64,000 nucleotides of DNA from Bemisia tabaci. Lineage: Eukaryota > Arthropoda > Insecta > Hemiptera > Aleyrodidae. Position numbers and translations under genes: made by a program. Shown here in pieces: positions 1-11,703 of this stretch. The stretch is taken from NCBI RefSeq assembly GCF_918797505.1, contig NC_092801.1, forward strand, positions 15,066,001 through 15,130,000, read 5' to 3'. Position 1 is the stretch's first letter; each line of letters begins with the position of its first letter. The notes below the pieces were generated by a model. It saw nothing but the letters and a program-made list of their open reading frames with translations. It searched no databases and had not been told where the DNA came from.

Positions 1-209
1 AAACTCACTAAGTCCTAGCATCCGTAATTAGTAACGGATAGCATACACTTTATCGTCAGGCTGTTGCTTAATCGCCATCAGCTATAAAAGGCTATAAGAA
101 ATTGTGTTGCCGGCTATAGAAGCTATTGGAAATCTTACAGTCTGCTGTAGGTTTATGGTATTTCGGAACAAAGATTCTACTGCCAATTTTTACCAGGGTA
201 GTTTTATCC
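1..209 (-). repeat. L-family repeat, truncated by window start
   Basis: Its reverse complement matches 29,153-29,356 over about 200 bases at roughly 88 percent by eye. It is rich in the word CTATAGCC and its complement and ends in CCAATTTTTACCAGGG. A third, rearranged copy lies at 29,846-30,076. No coding potential is seen. Confidence 0.7.
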
Positions 210-1206
210 AAGAAGCCTTTGGTTCTTAAGCTATCGCAGAAATTTTGAAATTGGAAAAACAGTAAAAATCGACATTTTTTTAGATACACATGAAAAAGTG
301 TTTGTCCCCTAAAATTGTAGCACTAGCCCGATTCGTTGGCCATTGGATGATAAGGGCATTTCCAATTAATTACTTTAATACTGCAACATTTGGGTTAGTG
401 ACCTGATTTATTGAGTTACTACCGTAATTATTTGTCCATATAATCCAACAACCCCTACCTCTTTTGTTTTCCGTATACATAATTTTCAGAAGGTGATGTG
501 TTTTCTTGGGTATAACTCGCTTATAAAAGTAGATAATGGTGTTGTTATACAAATTGACCGCATTTAACAAAAAGGAACCGGCGCGGTTACAGTGTTTTCA
601 AATTCGTGCAATTTCTACCTCTCTTTTATAAATACTTAACCCATTGACTTATGATTTAATTTGACCCTGCCGGGCCAGGAATTACGATTTAATTTGGCGA
701 AAATCAGCAACTTTGAACACTTCAAAATAATCCAGAAATTATTTCTCAAAGGGTGAAAATTGACAATATAAGCATTCACAATACAACGTTTGAGAAAAAT
801 GGTGAAAACTTTGAACACAATGATTTTTTTATGTGGTTTATAGCTGTCAAAATCGCAAAAATCGCATGATCAGCGAAAATCAGAAAATTTTGAGGTTATT
901 TCATGTGCAAACGCACAGTAATATGAAAATACCGTAACAAAACAAGAAATTACCGTACACAATAAGTCATAGGGTGGCCACACTACTCATATAAACATTG
1001 ATGAGAACGCAATCTACCGGAGAATTGCCGAAATAACGCAAACAATCAGCGGACGGCTCTGAGCCGTCATTTCAGAGCTGGCCCAGCGCTGCGATGACGG
1101 CTGGGAGCCGTCATTGTAAGTCAATGTGTGCACAGTATAAACATTCACACAATTATTTTCCTTACAAATTACCAATTTTTTGGTGGAAAGCCAAAGTTGT
1201 TTGCTA
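210..1206. other. AT-rich non-coding stretch
   Basis: No open frame looks like a gene. There is a short self-complementary patch near 1,033-1,100 built from GACGGCTC and GAGCCGTC, and a fragment of the AAAGGAACC terminus of family U near 570. Confidence 0.6.
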
Positions 1207-1465
1207 TACTGCCGTGCTAAGGAAGAACGCCGTATGACTCTTCAGGCGTTGCCAAATTTCCTTTGGTAAATCACGAATTCTCTGGAAAATTTATCGATAT
1301 TTTTCTTCCAATTTTTCACATATTTTTTTTTCACAATATCAACCGAAGTTTCCAAACATTTCAAAGGGAAAATATTCATAACTTTCCTCAAAAATACACA
1401 TTTTACCGAAGGAAATTTGGCAACTCTCGAATGTTCATACGGCGTTTTTTCTTAGCACCGCTGTA
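1207..1465 (+). mobile_element. MITE family A, copy 1
   Basis: The ends are inverted copies of TACTGCCGTGCTAAGGAA, continuing inward as GAACGCCGTATGA and then TTGCCAAATTTCCT. There is no transposase. The right end is slightly eroded (TTAGCACCGCTGTA). TA at both tips suggests a TA target duplication. Confidence 0.85.
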
Positions 1466-1941
1466 TAATGGGAGATTTTTTAGATAATTATAAAGATGCA
1501 ACATTTTTACAACCCTGTAATCGCGCCGGATCCTTTTTACTAACTGCGATCCAAATACTCCCTCGGGAAAAAAAACATAAGTTTACCTCCTGTTAGTTTA
1601 AATTTGTTCGAATGTGTTCAGCGTGTTCTACTTGAAATCTCGATGTTAGAACATGCAGTTTATGCTCGTTTTATGCACCTCATCTGGTGGTCAATTCGCT
1701 TTTATCCCGGAAATTGTTTATACAGAGGCGAGGTACGATCCATTAAATCGCAACGTCTCTAGCCAGCTTTTCAATGCATCTGTTTCGGAGGACTTGACGC
1801 GAATTTAATTAGAGTCGAGTTACCTGAGTAAACCCTCTGTTCAGGTCGTTAGCGAATAAGTTCACCTCGTATTGTGTTCACGTTTGAATATAGAAAATGT
1901 TTCCGTAACTTATCGAGTGACATAGAATGCGCAGACTCCAA

Positions 1942-2160
1942 TTCTGCCGCACTAAGGAAGTACGTCATATGAGCCTTCAGAAGTTGCCAAATTTCCTCTG
2001 ACAAATCACGAATTCGGACAAATTTGTGAATGTTTCTCCTCCAGTTTTTCAGAGAATTTTGTACGCAATTTGATCTGAAATCTCTGATGCAAAAGAAAGA
2101 AAGGTAAACAGAGATTTTCGTTCTGTTCTGAGAAGAAAAATCTCGCAAAATTTTGTTGAA
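1942..2160 (+). mobile_element. MITE family A, copy 2, right end missing
   Basis: The left terminus TTCTGCCGCACTAAGGAAG and the inner TTGCCAAATTTCCT are recognisable. The sequence runs into the next copy with no right inverted terminus. Confidence 0.65.
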
Positions 2161-2180
2161 AAACGATGATCAGCTGTACC

Positions 2181-2409
2181 TACTGCCGTGCTTAGGAAAA
2201 ACGCAGTATGCGCCTGTAGACATTGCCAAATTTCCTCGATAAAATAAGATTTTTCACGAAAATTTGTCGATATTTTTCTCCCAATACACTATGAGAAAAT
2301 CTCAAACAAAAATACGAATATCTTTCTTTCTGAACGAATATTCCAGACAGAGAGACGTGGCAACGTCCGAATGTTCATACGACGTTTATCCTTAGCACGG
2401 CCAGCAGTA
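2181..2409 (+). mobile_element. MITE family A, copy 3
   Basis: TACTGCCGTGCTTAGG at the left and CCTTAGCACGGCCAGCAGTA at the right are inverted. The right end has a small CAG insertion. Length is about 229 bp, near the family norm of 255. Confidence 0.8.
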
Positions 2410-3106
2410 TACTACAAAAAAATAAAATACACTAGAGGAAAGCTGCAACGTTTCAAAACTATGTGCGTGGTTTGGTAGTTTCACCTTCGCTTTGTTTATG
2501 TAAATCATTTCTTCCGCAAAAACACGTGGTTGGTGTTGGTTCGAATGACTTTTCACTCTTTAAGACTTCTTATCCTTATCGTCGACTCTGAATGAGAACT
2601 TAACCTCAAGGAAAATAAAGTTTAAAATTTTCATGAACATTCTTTTTTTTGTCGAAACATTCATAAATTTCAAGAACATTGCCGTCAAAAATTGAGGAGA
2701 AGTAGAGAGAGCTGAGTATCCTTGAGTTTATATGGTCTAAATTAATTGTTTATTTTTTTACGGTATAAGGACAAAAAGTCTAAAAAAAGTGAAGAGATAT
2801 ATGTTAGTTATAGAGTTTCGATTCATATTGCGAAAAATAAGCATACATCGTCTACAAATTCTTTCAGTCTTTTAAAGTCTCAAAATCGATCCGTGCAAAA
2901 GAACTGCTGCACAAACAGCGGTTAAAAAAACACTTGAAGAGCAAACTCACCGCGGTACTTCACGTTTGAGCATATTTACTCTGCATTTGCGCGAAGAAAT
3001 AAAAAGGTCGACCCTTTCTCAAAGCAAAAAAATACGGTGGAACCTATAACCTCGTGCTTATTCAAAAAATAAAGCGTGTAAGGGCAGTAAGTCGCTCTGG
3101 AGCTGT
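2410..3106. other. AT-rich non-coding stretch
   Basis: I see no gene, no long inverted repeat and no family match here. Confidence 0.5.
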
Positions 3107-3360
3107 GCTGCTGTGCTAAGGAAGAACGCCGTATGAACATTCGAGAGTTGCCAAATTTCCTTAAATAAAATGTTTATTTTTGAGGAAAGATATGAATATT
3201 TTTCCTTGAAATTTTCAGGGACTTTAGGTGAAATTGCGAACAAAATCATCTGAAAAAATGGAAGGAAAATAATCAAAAGGTTACCGGGAAATTTGTGTTT
3301 TATCAAAGGAAATTTGGCAACGCCTGAAGCTTCATACGGCGTTTTTCCTTAGCACGGAAG
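3107..3360 (+). mobile_element. MITE family A, copy 4
   Basis: The left arm carries GTGCTAAGGAAGAACGCCGT and the right arm ACGGCGTTTTTCCTTAGCAC. The interior has the shared TTGCCAAATTTCCT and AGGAAATTTGGCAA pair. Confidence 0.85.
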
Positions 3361-3379
3361 TGTGAAAATAATGTGGATT

Positions 3380-3626
3380 GCATTTTGCAAAAAGGAACCA
3401 GGAGCATTGCAATGTTGCTAAGATTGAGCAACTTCTTTTGTCGTGGAAGAAAAACTTGATTATCTATAAACAGTCTCTATTTTACTTGCTAAAAACTGTA
3501 AATTTAAGGCAAAAATTGCCCTGTAAATTTCATATTTTTTCATGGGTTCGGTAATTTCATCGCAAAGGATGAAAATGCACAATCTTAGCATCATTGCAAT
3601 TCTGCTGGCTCCTTTTTGCAAAATGC
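3380..3626. mobile_element. Family U inverted-repeat element
   Basis: The ends read GCATTTTGCAAAAAGGA and TCCTTTTTGCAAAATGC, a near-perfect inverted pair, followed inward by GCATTGCAATG and CATTGCAAT. It is related to elements at 22,919-23,150 and 30,587-30,822. Confidence 0.75.
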
Positions 3627-3719
3627 AATCGATGTCTGAAACCCATCTGGAGATGGTAAGAAAAGTTCCAGGGTCGTAACTTTTTTCAGGGCCCAGTTTA
3701 GCTTATTGTACTCACAAAC

Positions 3720-3880
3720 AGAAAAGTAGTCAACGTAATGTCTTAAAATCTTCCTTGATTTTTCTTCTCTGTTAGCAGAATTTTCTGCATACATTTCAAG
3801 CTATGAATTTGGCCTGTTGCTCCTTAATTTTGAAACACCGCAATGGAGATACGTGGTCTCGCACTTTGTTAATCGATATC
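3720..3880 (-). repeat. Family P fragment
   Basis: It carries TTTTTCTTCTCTGTTAGCAG and the GGAGATACGTGG motif. These also occur in longer family P copies at 12,368, 42,949, 50,694 and 60,268. Only one half is present. Confidence 0.5.
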
Positions 3881-4155
3881 TCGTTCTTCCTCCTTTGACC
3901 CCCTCCGAAGGGGGAAGTGGGGAAGGGGAGGAAAAAATTACGTCTGTCGTCGAAGCTCTTATACTTAGAGTTCCTTTATGCTGAAAGTAAAGACTATGCG
4001 AATCCATTTCTTATTTGGTTCCCGTATAGTTTAGGCCGTCACAGTGTCACAAACGGGAATAAAGATTACACTTTCAGCAAAAGAGAATTTGCAGATGTCT
4101 GAAATTTGATAAATTTCGTGCTTAAGTGGAAACTACCAAGTCAACTTAGCACGAG

Positions 4156-4935
4156 TAGGGCCGGATATTCCTACTTGCCGCCCATGGGCCACCTGTATTT
4201 TGCCGCGCCCTTCTCATTCGTTTTGAAACATCAATAAAAACCATCAAGTGAACGTGCCAGTGGGGGAGGGGTGCATAAGACGCGTTTACTCGTGTTGAAC
4301 ACATTTTTTGGGAAAGCCCTGTCAACATTACTAGCAAAAGGTCACGGAACTTTGCACGAAAGTCAAGTTTCGTAAACCTATCTAAAGAAAAACTTATGAA
4401 AGAACAAACACAACATTTGGTTTAATGATTTTAACTTCCGCCGCCGCGCCGACCGCACCGTGTTTGGCGCAATGCGTGAAGTATTCACGCAGTCTCGTAG
4501 GCGCTATGCGTTTCACGCTGACCACAATAACTGCACTGTGTTGTGTGTGTTTGGTGAAGTATTCGTGCAGTCTTGTAGGCGCTAATATGTGTTACATGCC
4601 GATTGCCGCGCCGAGAGCTTCTCCTTTTCATCTCAAGTCCTCGTCATCATTTCTCCCTAATTCGCGCCGTTCCAGGCCAAATTGTATGTTTGGTTTCTCT
4701 CTTAACTCGACTAATTAAAGGTGCTGTCTCTTGTATCACTGAAAGACGACAAAAATTAGAAATTACTTTACTCTCAGGAAATGAGAGATTTTTTAGCCTT
4801 TTCTCGTTTGTAATTTTTTTTTCTAAATTCGATTTTTTTTTATACCTACATTTAAAAAAATTGCAAAATTTGCCGCCCCCTAGATTTGCCACCATGGGCC
4901 GCGGCCCATGTGGCCACCCCCTTAATCCGGCCCTG
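4156..4935. mobile_element. Family E element, non-autonomous, hAT-like
   Basis: It begins (T)AGGGCCGGAT, ends AATCCGGCCCTG, and is flanked by a perfect 8-bp duplication AGCACGAG at 4,148-4,155 and 4,936-4,943. Inner arms carry the CCCATGGGCC words and the repeated unit GTGAAGTATTC. It encodes no transposase. It sits inside the F element at 3,966-5,674. Confidence 0.9.
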
Positions 4936-5382
4936 AGCACGAGGATACCTTTGGTTCATGAATTGAACAATTATTGGAGAAGATATATGCCAAAATGATC
5001 TAACCTGCTAAAATACATGTGTTTATGGGAAATGCCGCCAGATGACGTCACTAGACGGTGCATTTTCTCACTAATAAATCTATTTTCATACTATTTCCCA
5101 TATCAGAAATTGTTTTGTAAAAAACTGTGAAATCAGCTCTTTAAGCACTTTCAGATGAAGCAATAAAAAATTTGCATGCAAACTCTCAATTGCAAAGATT
5201 ATAAACCGGAATGGACCGGGGAGTTGGGAGTGCGGCAAGGAACAAGTGGAATGAGAGAGGGGACGGAGGTAGGAATTCGGGAATGGGTTGATCAAAGATT
5301 ACAAAAAACGTCCGATTTGTGTAATCTTCATTCCCGTTTGTGACATCCATGAGCCGCGTTGTTTCAACCCTCTCTATAATGT

Positions 5383-5660
5383 GCTGGTTACACGCTCAAA
5401 TTCCCATCAATTTCCGATCAATTGGTGACTGGTGCGCACCATCTACCATCAAATTTCTGCGGCCTGCAAAAAATTTATGGTAGATGATGTAACTGTGGGG
5501 CTCATCCGTCATCTGATTTCCACACAACCGTGCTTATTTCATCCTTTAATCAACACGCTGTTTTAATTCATTTTACTCATTAATCTAGATAACTCTCGAC
5601 CGCCATCTTGTTCATCATTTTGATCGGAATTTGGCAGAAATTTGAGCGTGTAACCAGTAC
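5383..5660. mobile_element. Family Y foldback nested in F
   Basis: The inverted ends are GCTGGTTACACGCTCAAATT and AATTTGAGCGTGTAACCAG. It interrupts the right terminus of the F element between TCTATAA and AAAGGGACT, by comparison with the uninterrupted copy near 9,720. Confidence 0.8.
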
Positions 5661-5674
5661 ATAAAGGGACTCCA

Positions 5675-6339
5675 CTTATACTTACCGTCAAGCCGGCAAC
5701 AGTCAGTATCAATTTCTCGCTGCAACTTATAACTCAGTTGCATAGCGATGCGCATAGGTATCACGCATTACTTCACGGCACCAGCGAGAGGATACGAAAA
5801 GTGACTTGAAAACACAGTTAATACCTCGGCATGAGCCTTTATTTTCACTACGATCAAGCGAATTCAAGGCTCAAGTCGAGTCGGTGATAACTGTTTTCGT
5901 CCGGAGAAATACCTAAATCTGATTCCCGAAAACGAGGAGCCAAGGTGCCAAGAAGAGGTATTATTCAAATCTTCCTCTTCACCGGTGTAATCTGCCTGCG
6001 AAAAGGGATTTTGCGCGGGAGTTCCTAAAACCCCTTCCGCATCGGTATAAGAATGAATCCGTCTCCAGGGAAGGCCGTCCGGCGCACAGTCCTCGCGGCG
6101 GAAACTTTTTTTCCCAACATTTTTAACCATGCCTACCTTGCTGGTAGACAGTCCTAAGCCTGTCAGAATGGGAAGGGAAATACTAGCACTTGAGCGAACC
6201 GTGTTGCAATTTTGAATAAAAAATTTTGAATTACGAATTTACAGATGGGAACTAATTCGGACACGGGAACCAATACGATCTTCGGAAGTGGGAGCCAATG
6301 CGGAAATGACCGTCATCGGAAATGGGAACCAATGGAGAT
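5675..6339. other. Mostly non-coding, with one weak minus-strand frame
   Basis: A minus-strand frame of 88 codons at 5,864-6,130 has balanced composition, unlike the surrounding AT-rich DNA. It could be a fragment of an old gene, but I recognise no domain. Near 6,245-6,335 the word GGGAACCAAT and variants recur several times. Confidence 0.35.
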
Positions 6340-6589
6340 GTTGCATGTATGAGGGATTTGCGATTTGACTGTTGTTTCTTATGTAAAAGTTCGCGAGAAA
6401 CACGATGGTGCCACTGGTTTTCTCTGAAATCATCCCCCAAGCTCAAGAAAAGCTCTTAAAGTGAGGCCAAAATGGAGGAGATATCCCGCCCTACCCTGAG
6501 AGTCCAGCTGTATATCAAAACAAACTCACCATGCAAAGATAGGGAGCAAATACATTGACAGGGCTGCCATTTCATTTGGGGACTCCAAA
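6340..6589. repeat. Family K half-element
   Basis: It matches one arm of the foldback at 28,100-28,612, including CACGATGGTGCCACTGG and GGGAGCAAATACATTG. The match stops exactly where the E element at 6,590 begins. Confidence 0.7.
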
Positions 6590-7571
6590 CAGGGCCGGAT
6601 TTACTTACTTGCCGCCCATGGGCCGCCTGTATATTTTGCCGCCCCCTTCTCATTCGTTTTGAAACATCAATAAAAACCATCAAAAGAACGAGCCGGAGGG
6701 GGAGAGGCGTAAAAGACGCGTTTACTCGTGTTGGTCACATTTTTTGCGAAAGCCCTGTCAACACTACTAGCAAAAGTTCACGGAACTTGGCGCGAAAGTT
6801 AAGTTCCGTAAACCTATCTCTGTATGGACAAGGCCCTCCATTTATAAAAAATGAACCAAAAAATTATGAAAGAACAAACATAAATGTGGTTTAGTAATTT
6901 TAACTTCTGCCGCCGCGCTGATCGCGCTGTGTTTGGCGCAATGCGTGAAGTATTCCTACAGTTTTACGTACGCGATGCGTTTCGGGCCGACCGCTGCTGC
7001 ACGCACTGCGTTGGACGCAATGCGTGAAGTATTCATGCAGTCTTGTAGGCGCTATGTGTTTCACGCTGCCCGCTGCTGACCGCAGCGACCGCACTATCGA
7101 CATGTAACACATATTAGAACCTACAAGACTGCATGAATACTTCACGCATCGCGTCAAACACAGTGCGGTCAGGAGCGGTTGGCGTGAAACGCATAGCGCC
7201 TACAAGACTGCAGGAATACTTCACGCATTGCGCCAAACACAGTGCGATCAGCGCGGCGCGGCGCAGCGGCGGAAGTTAAAATTATTAAACCACATTTATG
7301 TTTGTTCTTTCATAATTTTTTCGTTCATTTCTTATGAATGGAAGGCCTTGTCCACACAGACATAGGTTTACGGGACTTAACTTTCGCGTCAAGTTCCGTG
7401 AAATTTTGCAACTTTTGAAATGAATCCAACACGAGCAGGTAAACGCGTCTTAGGCACCCCCCCCCTCCAGTACGTTCACTCGATGGTTTTTATTGATGTT
7501 TCAAAACGAATGAGAAGGGGGCGGCAAAATACAGGCGGCCCATGGGCGGCAAATAGGTAAATCCGGCCCTG
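6590..7571. mobile_element. Family E element in palindromic form
   Basis: Both ends are the same family E terminus in opposite orientation: CAGGGCCGGATTTAC at the left and GTAAATCCGGCCCTG at the right, each followed inward by CCGCCCATGGGC. The two halves are inverted copies of about 480 bp. No matching 8-bp flanks are visible, so the copy may have formed by rearrangement rather than simple insertion. Confidence 0.8.
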
Positions 7572-7835
7572 CCTAGGTAAGGTGGGACATCACTCTGATG
7601 TCATAAGACATCCATTTCGTGTTTCATAAAGCAGTGTGGCCGATGAACACTCTGCCATCGCAGTGTCATCATAGTGATGTCTGAACGGTCAGAGCGATGT
7701 CATAGTGAAGTTAGATTGAGATCAAAGTGAAATTATGGAGATTTGTTCCATAAAATATTGTGATGTCTCAATGACGAGGTCATTATGCTCCGCTTTTACC
7801 AGGAAGCTGTATAACAAACAGGAAATGTGTTCCTC
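7572..7835. other. Non-coding stretch with short GTGATGTC repeats
   Basis: Words such as CACTCTG, AGTGTCATC and GTGATGTC recur irregularly. No gene is seen. Confidence 0.4.
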
Positions 7836-8032
7836 AAGGAGATTACAATGATTTGCCACTGCAAAAACTGCAGAATACATTTACGAAAGAAAAAATATTT
7901 AGAGTTTTGGTAATTTTAAGGAAGGTTCGCACTACTCACTTTGCACCTACATCAAAGTTCGTCAAAAAAATTGAATCCATTCTTCCGTATATGTTTTTAA
8001 CTTTTCGCAGTGGCAAATCATTGTAATCCCTC
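7836..8032. mobile_element. Family W short foldback
   Basis: The inverted ends are GATTACAATGATTTGCCACT and GTGGCAAATCATTGTAATC. A related single end occurs near 28,020. Confidence 0.7.
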
Positions 8033-8085
8033 GGAGGGATTCATTTCCAAAATACAGCTCTATTTCACTCGAGCCTAGGTCGGCA

Positions 8086-8296
8086 TACACTGAAAAAAAA
8101 GAATCTTAAATTTGCCGCCAAGAAGTATTCCTTCTTAAATCAAGAATTTTTCTGGTTAATATAAGCTACTCTTTTGCTTAACCCGAACATTATTTTTCTT
8201 GTATCGAGAAAAAGTCAGCTTAAAGCAAGATGAAAAAAATTCTTGGCGGCAAATTCAAGAATCATCATGCTCGCTCCAAGCTATTTTTTTAGTGTA
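8086..8296. mobile_element. Family C element with CACTGAAAA-type ends
   Basis: It begins TACACTGAAAAAAAAGAAT and ends TTTTTTTAGTGTA. Inner inverted arms contain TTGCCGCCAAGAA and TTCTTGGCGGCAA. It shares termini with families B and D but has a different interior. Confidence 0.75.
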
Positions 8297-8571
8297 AATT
8301 GTCATTTTTATAGTGCTATTCTGAGTGCCTCTTTATTGTGATTACAATGTGAAACAAGTAGGCAGTAGGGCCTCGAGGGCAAAAAGCTTATAACTGCTAG
8401 TCATTGGGGGGGGGGGGGGGGGGGGGTTGAGCCAGCGTTACCGTGCGTTACACGGGCGGGTCAAAAAATCGGAAAAAGTGCGTTACGTAATACCTAAACG
8501 GGCCCCGTAGGAGGAAAACAGCTGAAATGTGTCTTCAAAATAGTTTGTCTTTGCGGGAGAATCACGTCGTT
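8297..8571. other. Spacer with poly-G tract and half of an ACGTAACGC element
   Basis: A run of more than 20 G lies near 8,404-8,426. After it, ATCGGAAAAAGTGCGTTACG and a GGGCCCCGT end resemble one half of the element at 25,347-25,632. Confidence 0.5.
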
Positions 8572-8983
8572 CACTGAAAAAAAAATCTCGGTGTATTTAC
8601 TAAGAAAAGGGTAAAATTACCAAGAATTCGGGGTTCTATTTGATCTCAGTTTTTTCTTGGTAAAATTACCATTTATGGTATTGTTAATTTTACCGAGAAA
8701 TCTCGATAAAATTATTGAACTTTCTCGATCATTTTACTGGACCTTGGTAAAAACGCCAATTTTTTTTATCGACTGTGGTAGAATTACCGAGATAAAATGG
8801 TAAAGTTACCGGGAATTGATTATCAATAAAAGTGGTATTCTTACCTGAAAATAACAGTGAAAATACCGGTTTGCGGGTAAGCTTACCAGTCTGTCTTTGT
8901 AAAATTACCAATAATTGGTAAAAAAGTGAGATGGTAAAGGTACCAACGGACCTCGGTAAAAACGCCGAGAATTTTTTTCAGTG
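8572..8983 (+). mobile_element. Family B element, copy 1
   Basis: Termini are CACTGAAAAAAAA and TTTTTTTCAGTG. The interior is a dense series of GGTAAAATTACC-like words in both orientations, giving a strongly folded element. Related copies are at 15,512-15,882 and, inverted, 30,823-31,235. Confidence 0.85.
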
Positions 8984-9427
8984 TTCACTTTTTCGCGAAA
9001 GTTGACTCGTGTGCGACGCGCGGAATCGTAGAAAAACATCTCCCTCGCTGCAGCTGACATTATCGCAGCTCGTAATTTACCCCCAACAAGTGATTAGGTT
9101 GCTACGCATTAACCGAGTCAGATTACGTGCGAATAATGCATGGGGAAACTTTTTTCGCGGAATTTCATCACGCTTACGGAACAGGTCTCAACTCGGAGGG
9201 GATGGGAAAACTTCGCCGAGCTTGCACCGCTCGCACACGGCAACAGTCGCGAAACGCAGCATAAGCTTGAGTTATGAGTCACTTTGTTCGAAAACTATGC
9301 TCTGCGGTGAGTGAGAAATTTTCAAAAAAGCTCTCCTTTTCATCACGCTCGCATGTGATTTTCTCTCCCTCTGATTTGCTGCTTTTTTGTGTGTTCTGTC
9401 GTTTTTTGTCTATTTTGTCGTCCAGAC
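8984..9427. other. Non-coding, moderately GC-rich stretch
   Basis: A plus-strand frame of 101 codons at 9,009-9,314 has no recognisable domain, and I do not call it as a gene. No repeat-family match was noticed. Confidence 0.4.
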
Positions 9428-9738
9428 TATAGTCCCTTTATACTGAGAGTCAAGACAATGTGAATCCATTTCTGATTGGTTCCCGTATTTTAGGCCTTCG
9501 CAGTGTCACAAACGGGAATAAAGATTACATTTTCACCGATTGCAAAGATTATAATCCGGAATGGACCAGGGAATTACGGGTTCGGCTAGGAACAAACGGA
9601 ATGAGAGAAGGAACGGAGAAAGGAGTTTGAGAATGGGCCGATCAAAGATTACGAAAAACGTTCAATTTCTGTAATCTTTATTCCCGTTTGTGACTCCATG
9701 AGGGGTGTTGTCTTGACTCTCAGTATAACGGGACTCTA
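9428..9738. mobile_element. Family F element, intact copy
   Basis: It starts TATAGTCCCTTTATACTGAG and ends CTCAGTATAACGGGACTCTA. A perfect 8-bp duplication, GTCCAGAC, lies at 9,420-9,427 and 9,739-9,746. Inner arms (AACGGGAATAAAGATTAC and its complement) can form a second stem. Confidence 0.9.
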
Positions 9739-10039
9739 GTCCAGACAAAAGAACGTAACTTCACATCTCAACAATGCAAAGTCTCCTCTCAACAGAGACT
9801 ATAGAGAAAAAAAGGAGGTGTTTGCATTATCGGGCATCTTGGAATTTTTTTGACGACGTAGGTCGGTACAGCGACCTTTATCATCGATTTTCTTGGAAAT
9901 GGTGTAATTTATGTAAAAAAGTCATCCTATAAATGGTGCTTGAAATTATATCATGAGTTAATTTAAGCAAAAAAATGGGATAAGGGCTACATGGGCTTCG
10001 TTTCCCGGACAAAAGAAGATGAAAATTCCCACGCCTACA
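9739..10039. other. Non-coding spacer
   Basis: No supported gene or repeat end was noticed here. Confidence 0.4.
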
Positions 10040-10321
10040 CAGGGTGGCATGAAACGTATAAGGAAGAAATAAAAAATTGGACATTTCAGTGTAATATTTC
10101 ATGAAATTTCACGAGGCTATGAAATATTTCATATTTTTCAGGGGCTAGAGTACGCTACCCGCACTCAAACACACAAAAATAGAAGGAAGTCACGATTTTT
10201 ACGTTTTGCGGAACATGAAAAGGAACCAGTATTTTTCAACATCTTTTATATAGATTTCCGAAATTTCATGAAATATCTCACGTGAAATTTCAAGATTTTA
10301 TGTATCATGTTTGCCACCCTG
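10040..10321. mobile_element. Family V inverted-repeat element, hAT-like
   Basis: Termini are CAGGGTGGCA and TGCCACCCTG. Flanking octamers are CGCCTACA and CTCCTACA, a 7 of 8 match. The interior contains several TTTCATGAAATTTCAC-like words. Confidence 0.65.
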
Positions 10322-11261
10322 CTCCTACATCATGATTTTACTTGAGACTTCTTAGACATTACCGATCGAAAATCTTATCGATTTTTCTCCTGATTAGATG
10401 TAATAATCAGTAGAATTTTAGACTTGAAATTTGCAGTCATATTCCTTGAAAAAAAATTGATTTTTCAGTCAATTATGCAATCTTGCGATTGAGTTACGTT
10501 TCTTCGTCTGAGAAACGATGCGATACCTTCTATCTGCGAGTAATGAAAGACGAAGCGAACCTTGACATACGTGATTCGACAGTCAGAGAATGAATGGCGA
10601 AGGAATGTGAGGGGACCGGGGGAGGGGGGAGAGAGAAATAGAAGGAGGGGGGGGGGTCCAAGCGGGAAGAGCTACTCGGTGTGCTGCGCTGTGCAGTGGA
10701 AAAATTTCGAAACATTCCAAGACCCCGACCCATAAAAAAAAAAGTGTAAAAAACGAGGATATGTAGATGAGGGGTTTTTTCCAATGCTGTGAGCAGCCAA
10801 ACACCTCAGAAATCCACCGAATTACTTGTTTAAAATAAATGGATTCGATTTTTGAAACTTCAAAAATTTCCAGACCCAATTAAGAGCCTTGCTCTGAGGA
10901 GGTTCCTCTATCGGGTTCAAAAGCTGAGACAGCTTTTCTTGGATAGTCAGTTTGCTTTTTTTTACGAAGTAAAGTAACTGACTCGCTTTTTTTTCAAGCT
11001 TCACGCATTTTTAGCATTTTTGAAGCGGCTGAAACCGGTTGAGTCGCTGAATCATTTTTGTCTAGTCTATTTCGGTCGACAGGACTAGGTCAGGTGCGTT
11101 GCGTAACGGATTTTCGATAGAGCCTAGTCCTCTCAGTGTTGTCATATTTGGTCGAAAATCTAACTTGAGTTATGCTATAATACCATTTGTGCCACAATGG
11201 ACTCGGGCAGTCATTCCTTTGTCAAATATATAACTTCCGATGATAGAATTATAGAGAGGAT
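10322..11261. other. Non-coding stretch
   Basis: A purine-rich patch near 10,617-10,665 gives spurious proline/serine-rich minus-strand frames. No gene is supported. Confidence 0.45.
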
Positions 11262-11695
11262 CAGTGTTCGAAACTCGCAGCCGCCAACGCGCCAAATGCG
11301 CCTAAAAAATCGGTCATGACGCCTAAAAAATAAAGGCTCTGCGCCGATGTGGCCCCTAAAAATTGCCCCCCAAAAATCTGGATTTTCACAGGAGGTCACA
11401 TAAAGAAAGAAAAACAAATCTATTTGAATTGAAAAAACTCAGAATTTTCAGCACTACAAGTGAAAACTTGCTTTTTCTATTCTTCACGATTTCATTCTTA
11501 GTGCTTTTGTCTTCGCCAAGTTACAGCTACTTACTAGTTCTGTTACGAAAACGTCTTGCGTCTAACTTTTCACTAAGTGCACCGTAATATATAGGCAAAA
11601 AGTCAATTTGGACCCTCAAAAATCTTCGATGGCGCCTAAAAATCGGGCTTGATGCGTCACATGACTCAAAACTCAAAGGTGAGTTTCGAACACTG
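11262..11695. mobile_element. Family H element, copy 1, hAT-like
   Basis: Termini are CAGTGTTCGAAACTC and GAGTTTCGAACACTG. A perfect 8-bp duplication, GAGAGGAT, lies at 11,254-11,261 and 11,696-11,703. Inner arms carry GGCGCCTAAAAAT-like words. There is no transposase. It preserves the uninterrupted state of the site where a B element sits in copy 2. Confidence 0.9.
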
Positions 11696-11703
11696 GAGAG
11701 GAT

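Larger units (their letters stand above)
3966..5674. mobile_element. Family F element with two nested insertions
   Basis: Termini are TAGAGTTCCTTTATGCTGA and, at the right, AAAGGGACTCCA, matching the intact copy at 9,428-9,738. It is flanked by a perfect 8-bp duplication, CTTATACT, at 3,958-3,965 and 5,675-5,682. The length is inflated from about 310 bp to 1,709 bp mainly by insertion of an E element (4,156-4,935) and a Y foldback (about 5,383-5,660). Both inserts are therefore younger than this one. The 8-bp duplication fits hAT-type or other 8-bp-duplicating transposition. Confidence 0.85.

Noticed and set aside
4425..7157. Cysteine-rich frames containing CVKYSCSLVG
   Set aside because: They come from the repeated GTGAAGTATTC unit inside family E and appear in several copies and frames.
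10530..10879. Proline/serine-rich minus-strand frames
   Set aside because: Produced by a purine-rich low-complexity patch; no splice or start evidence.
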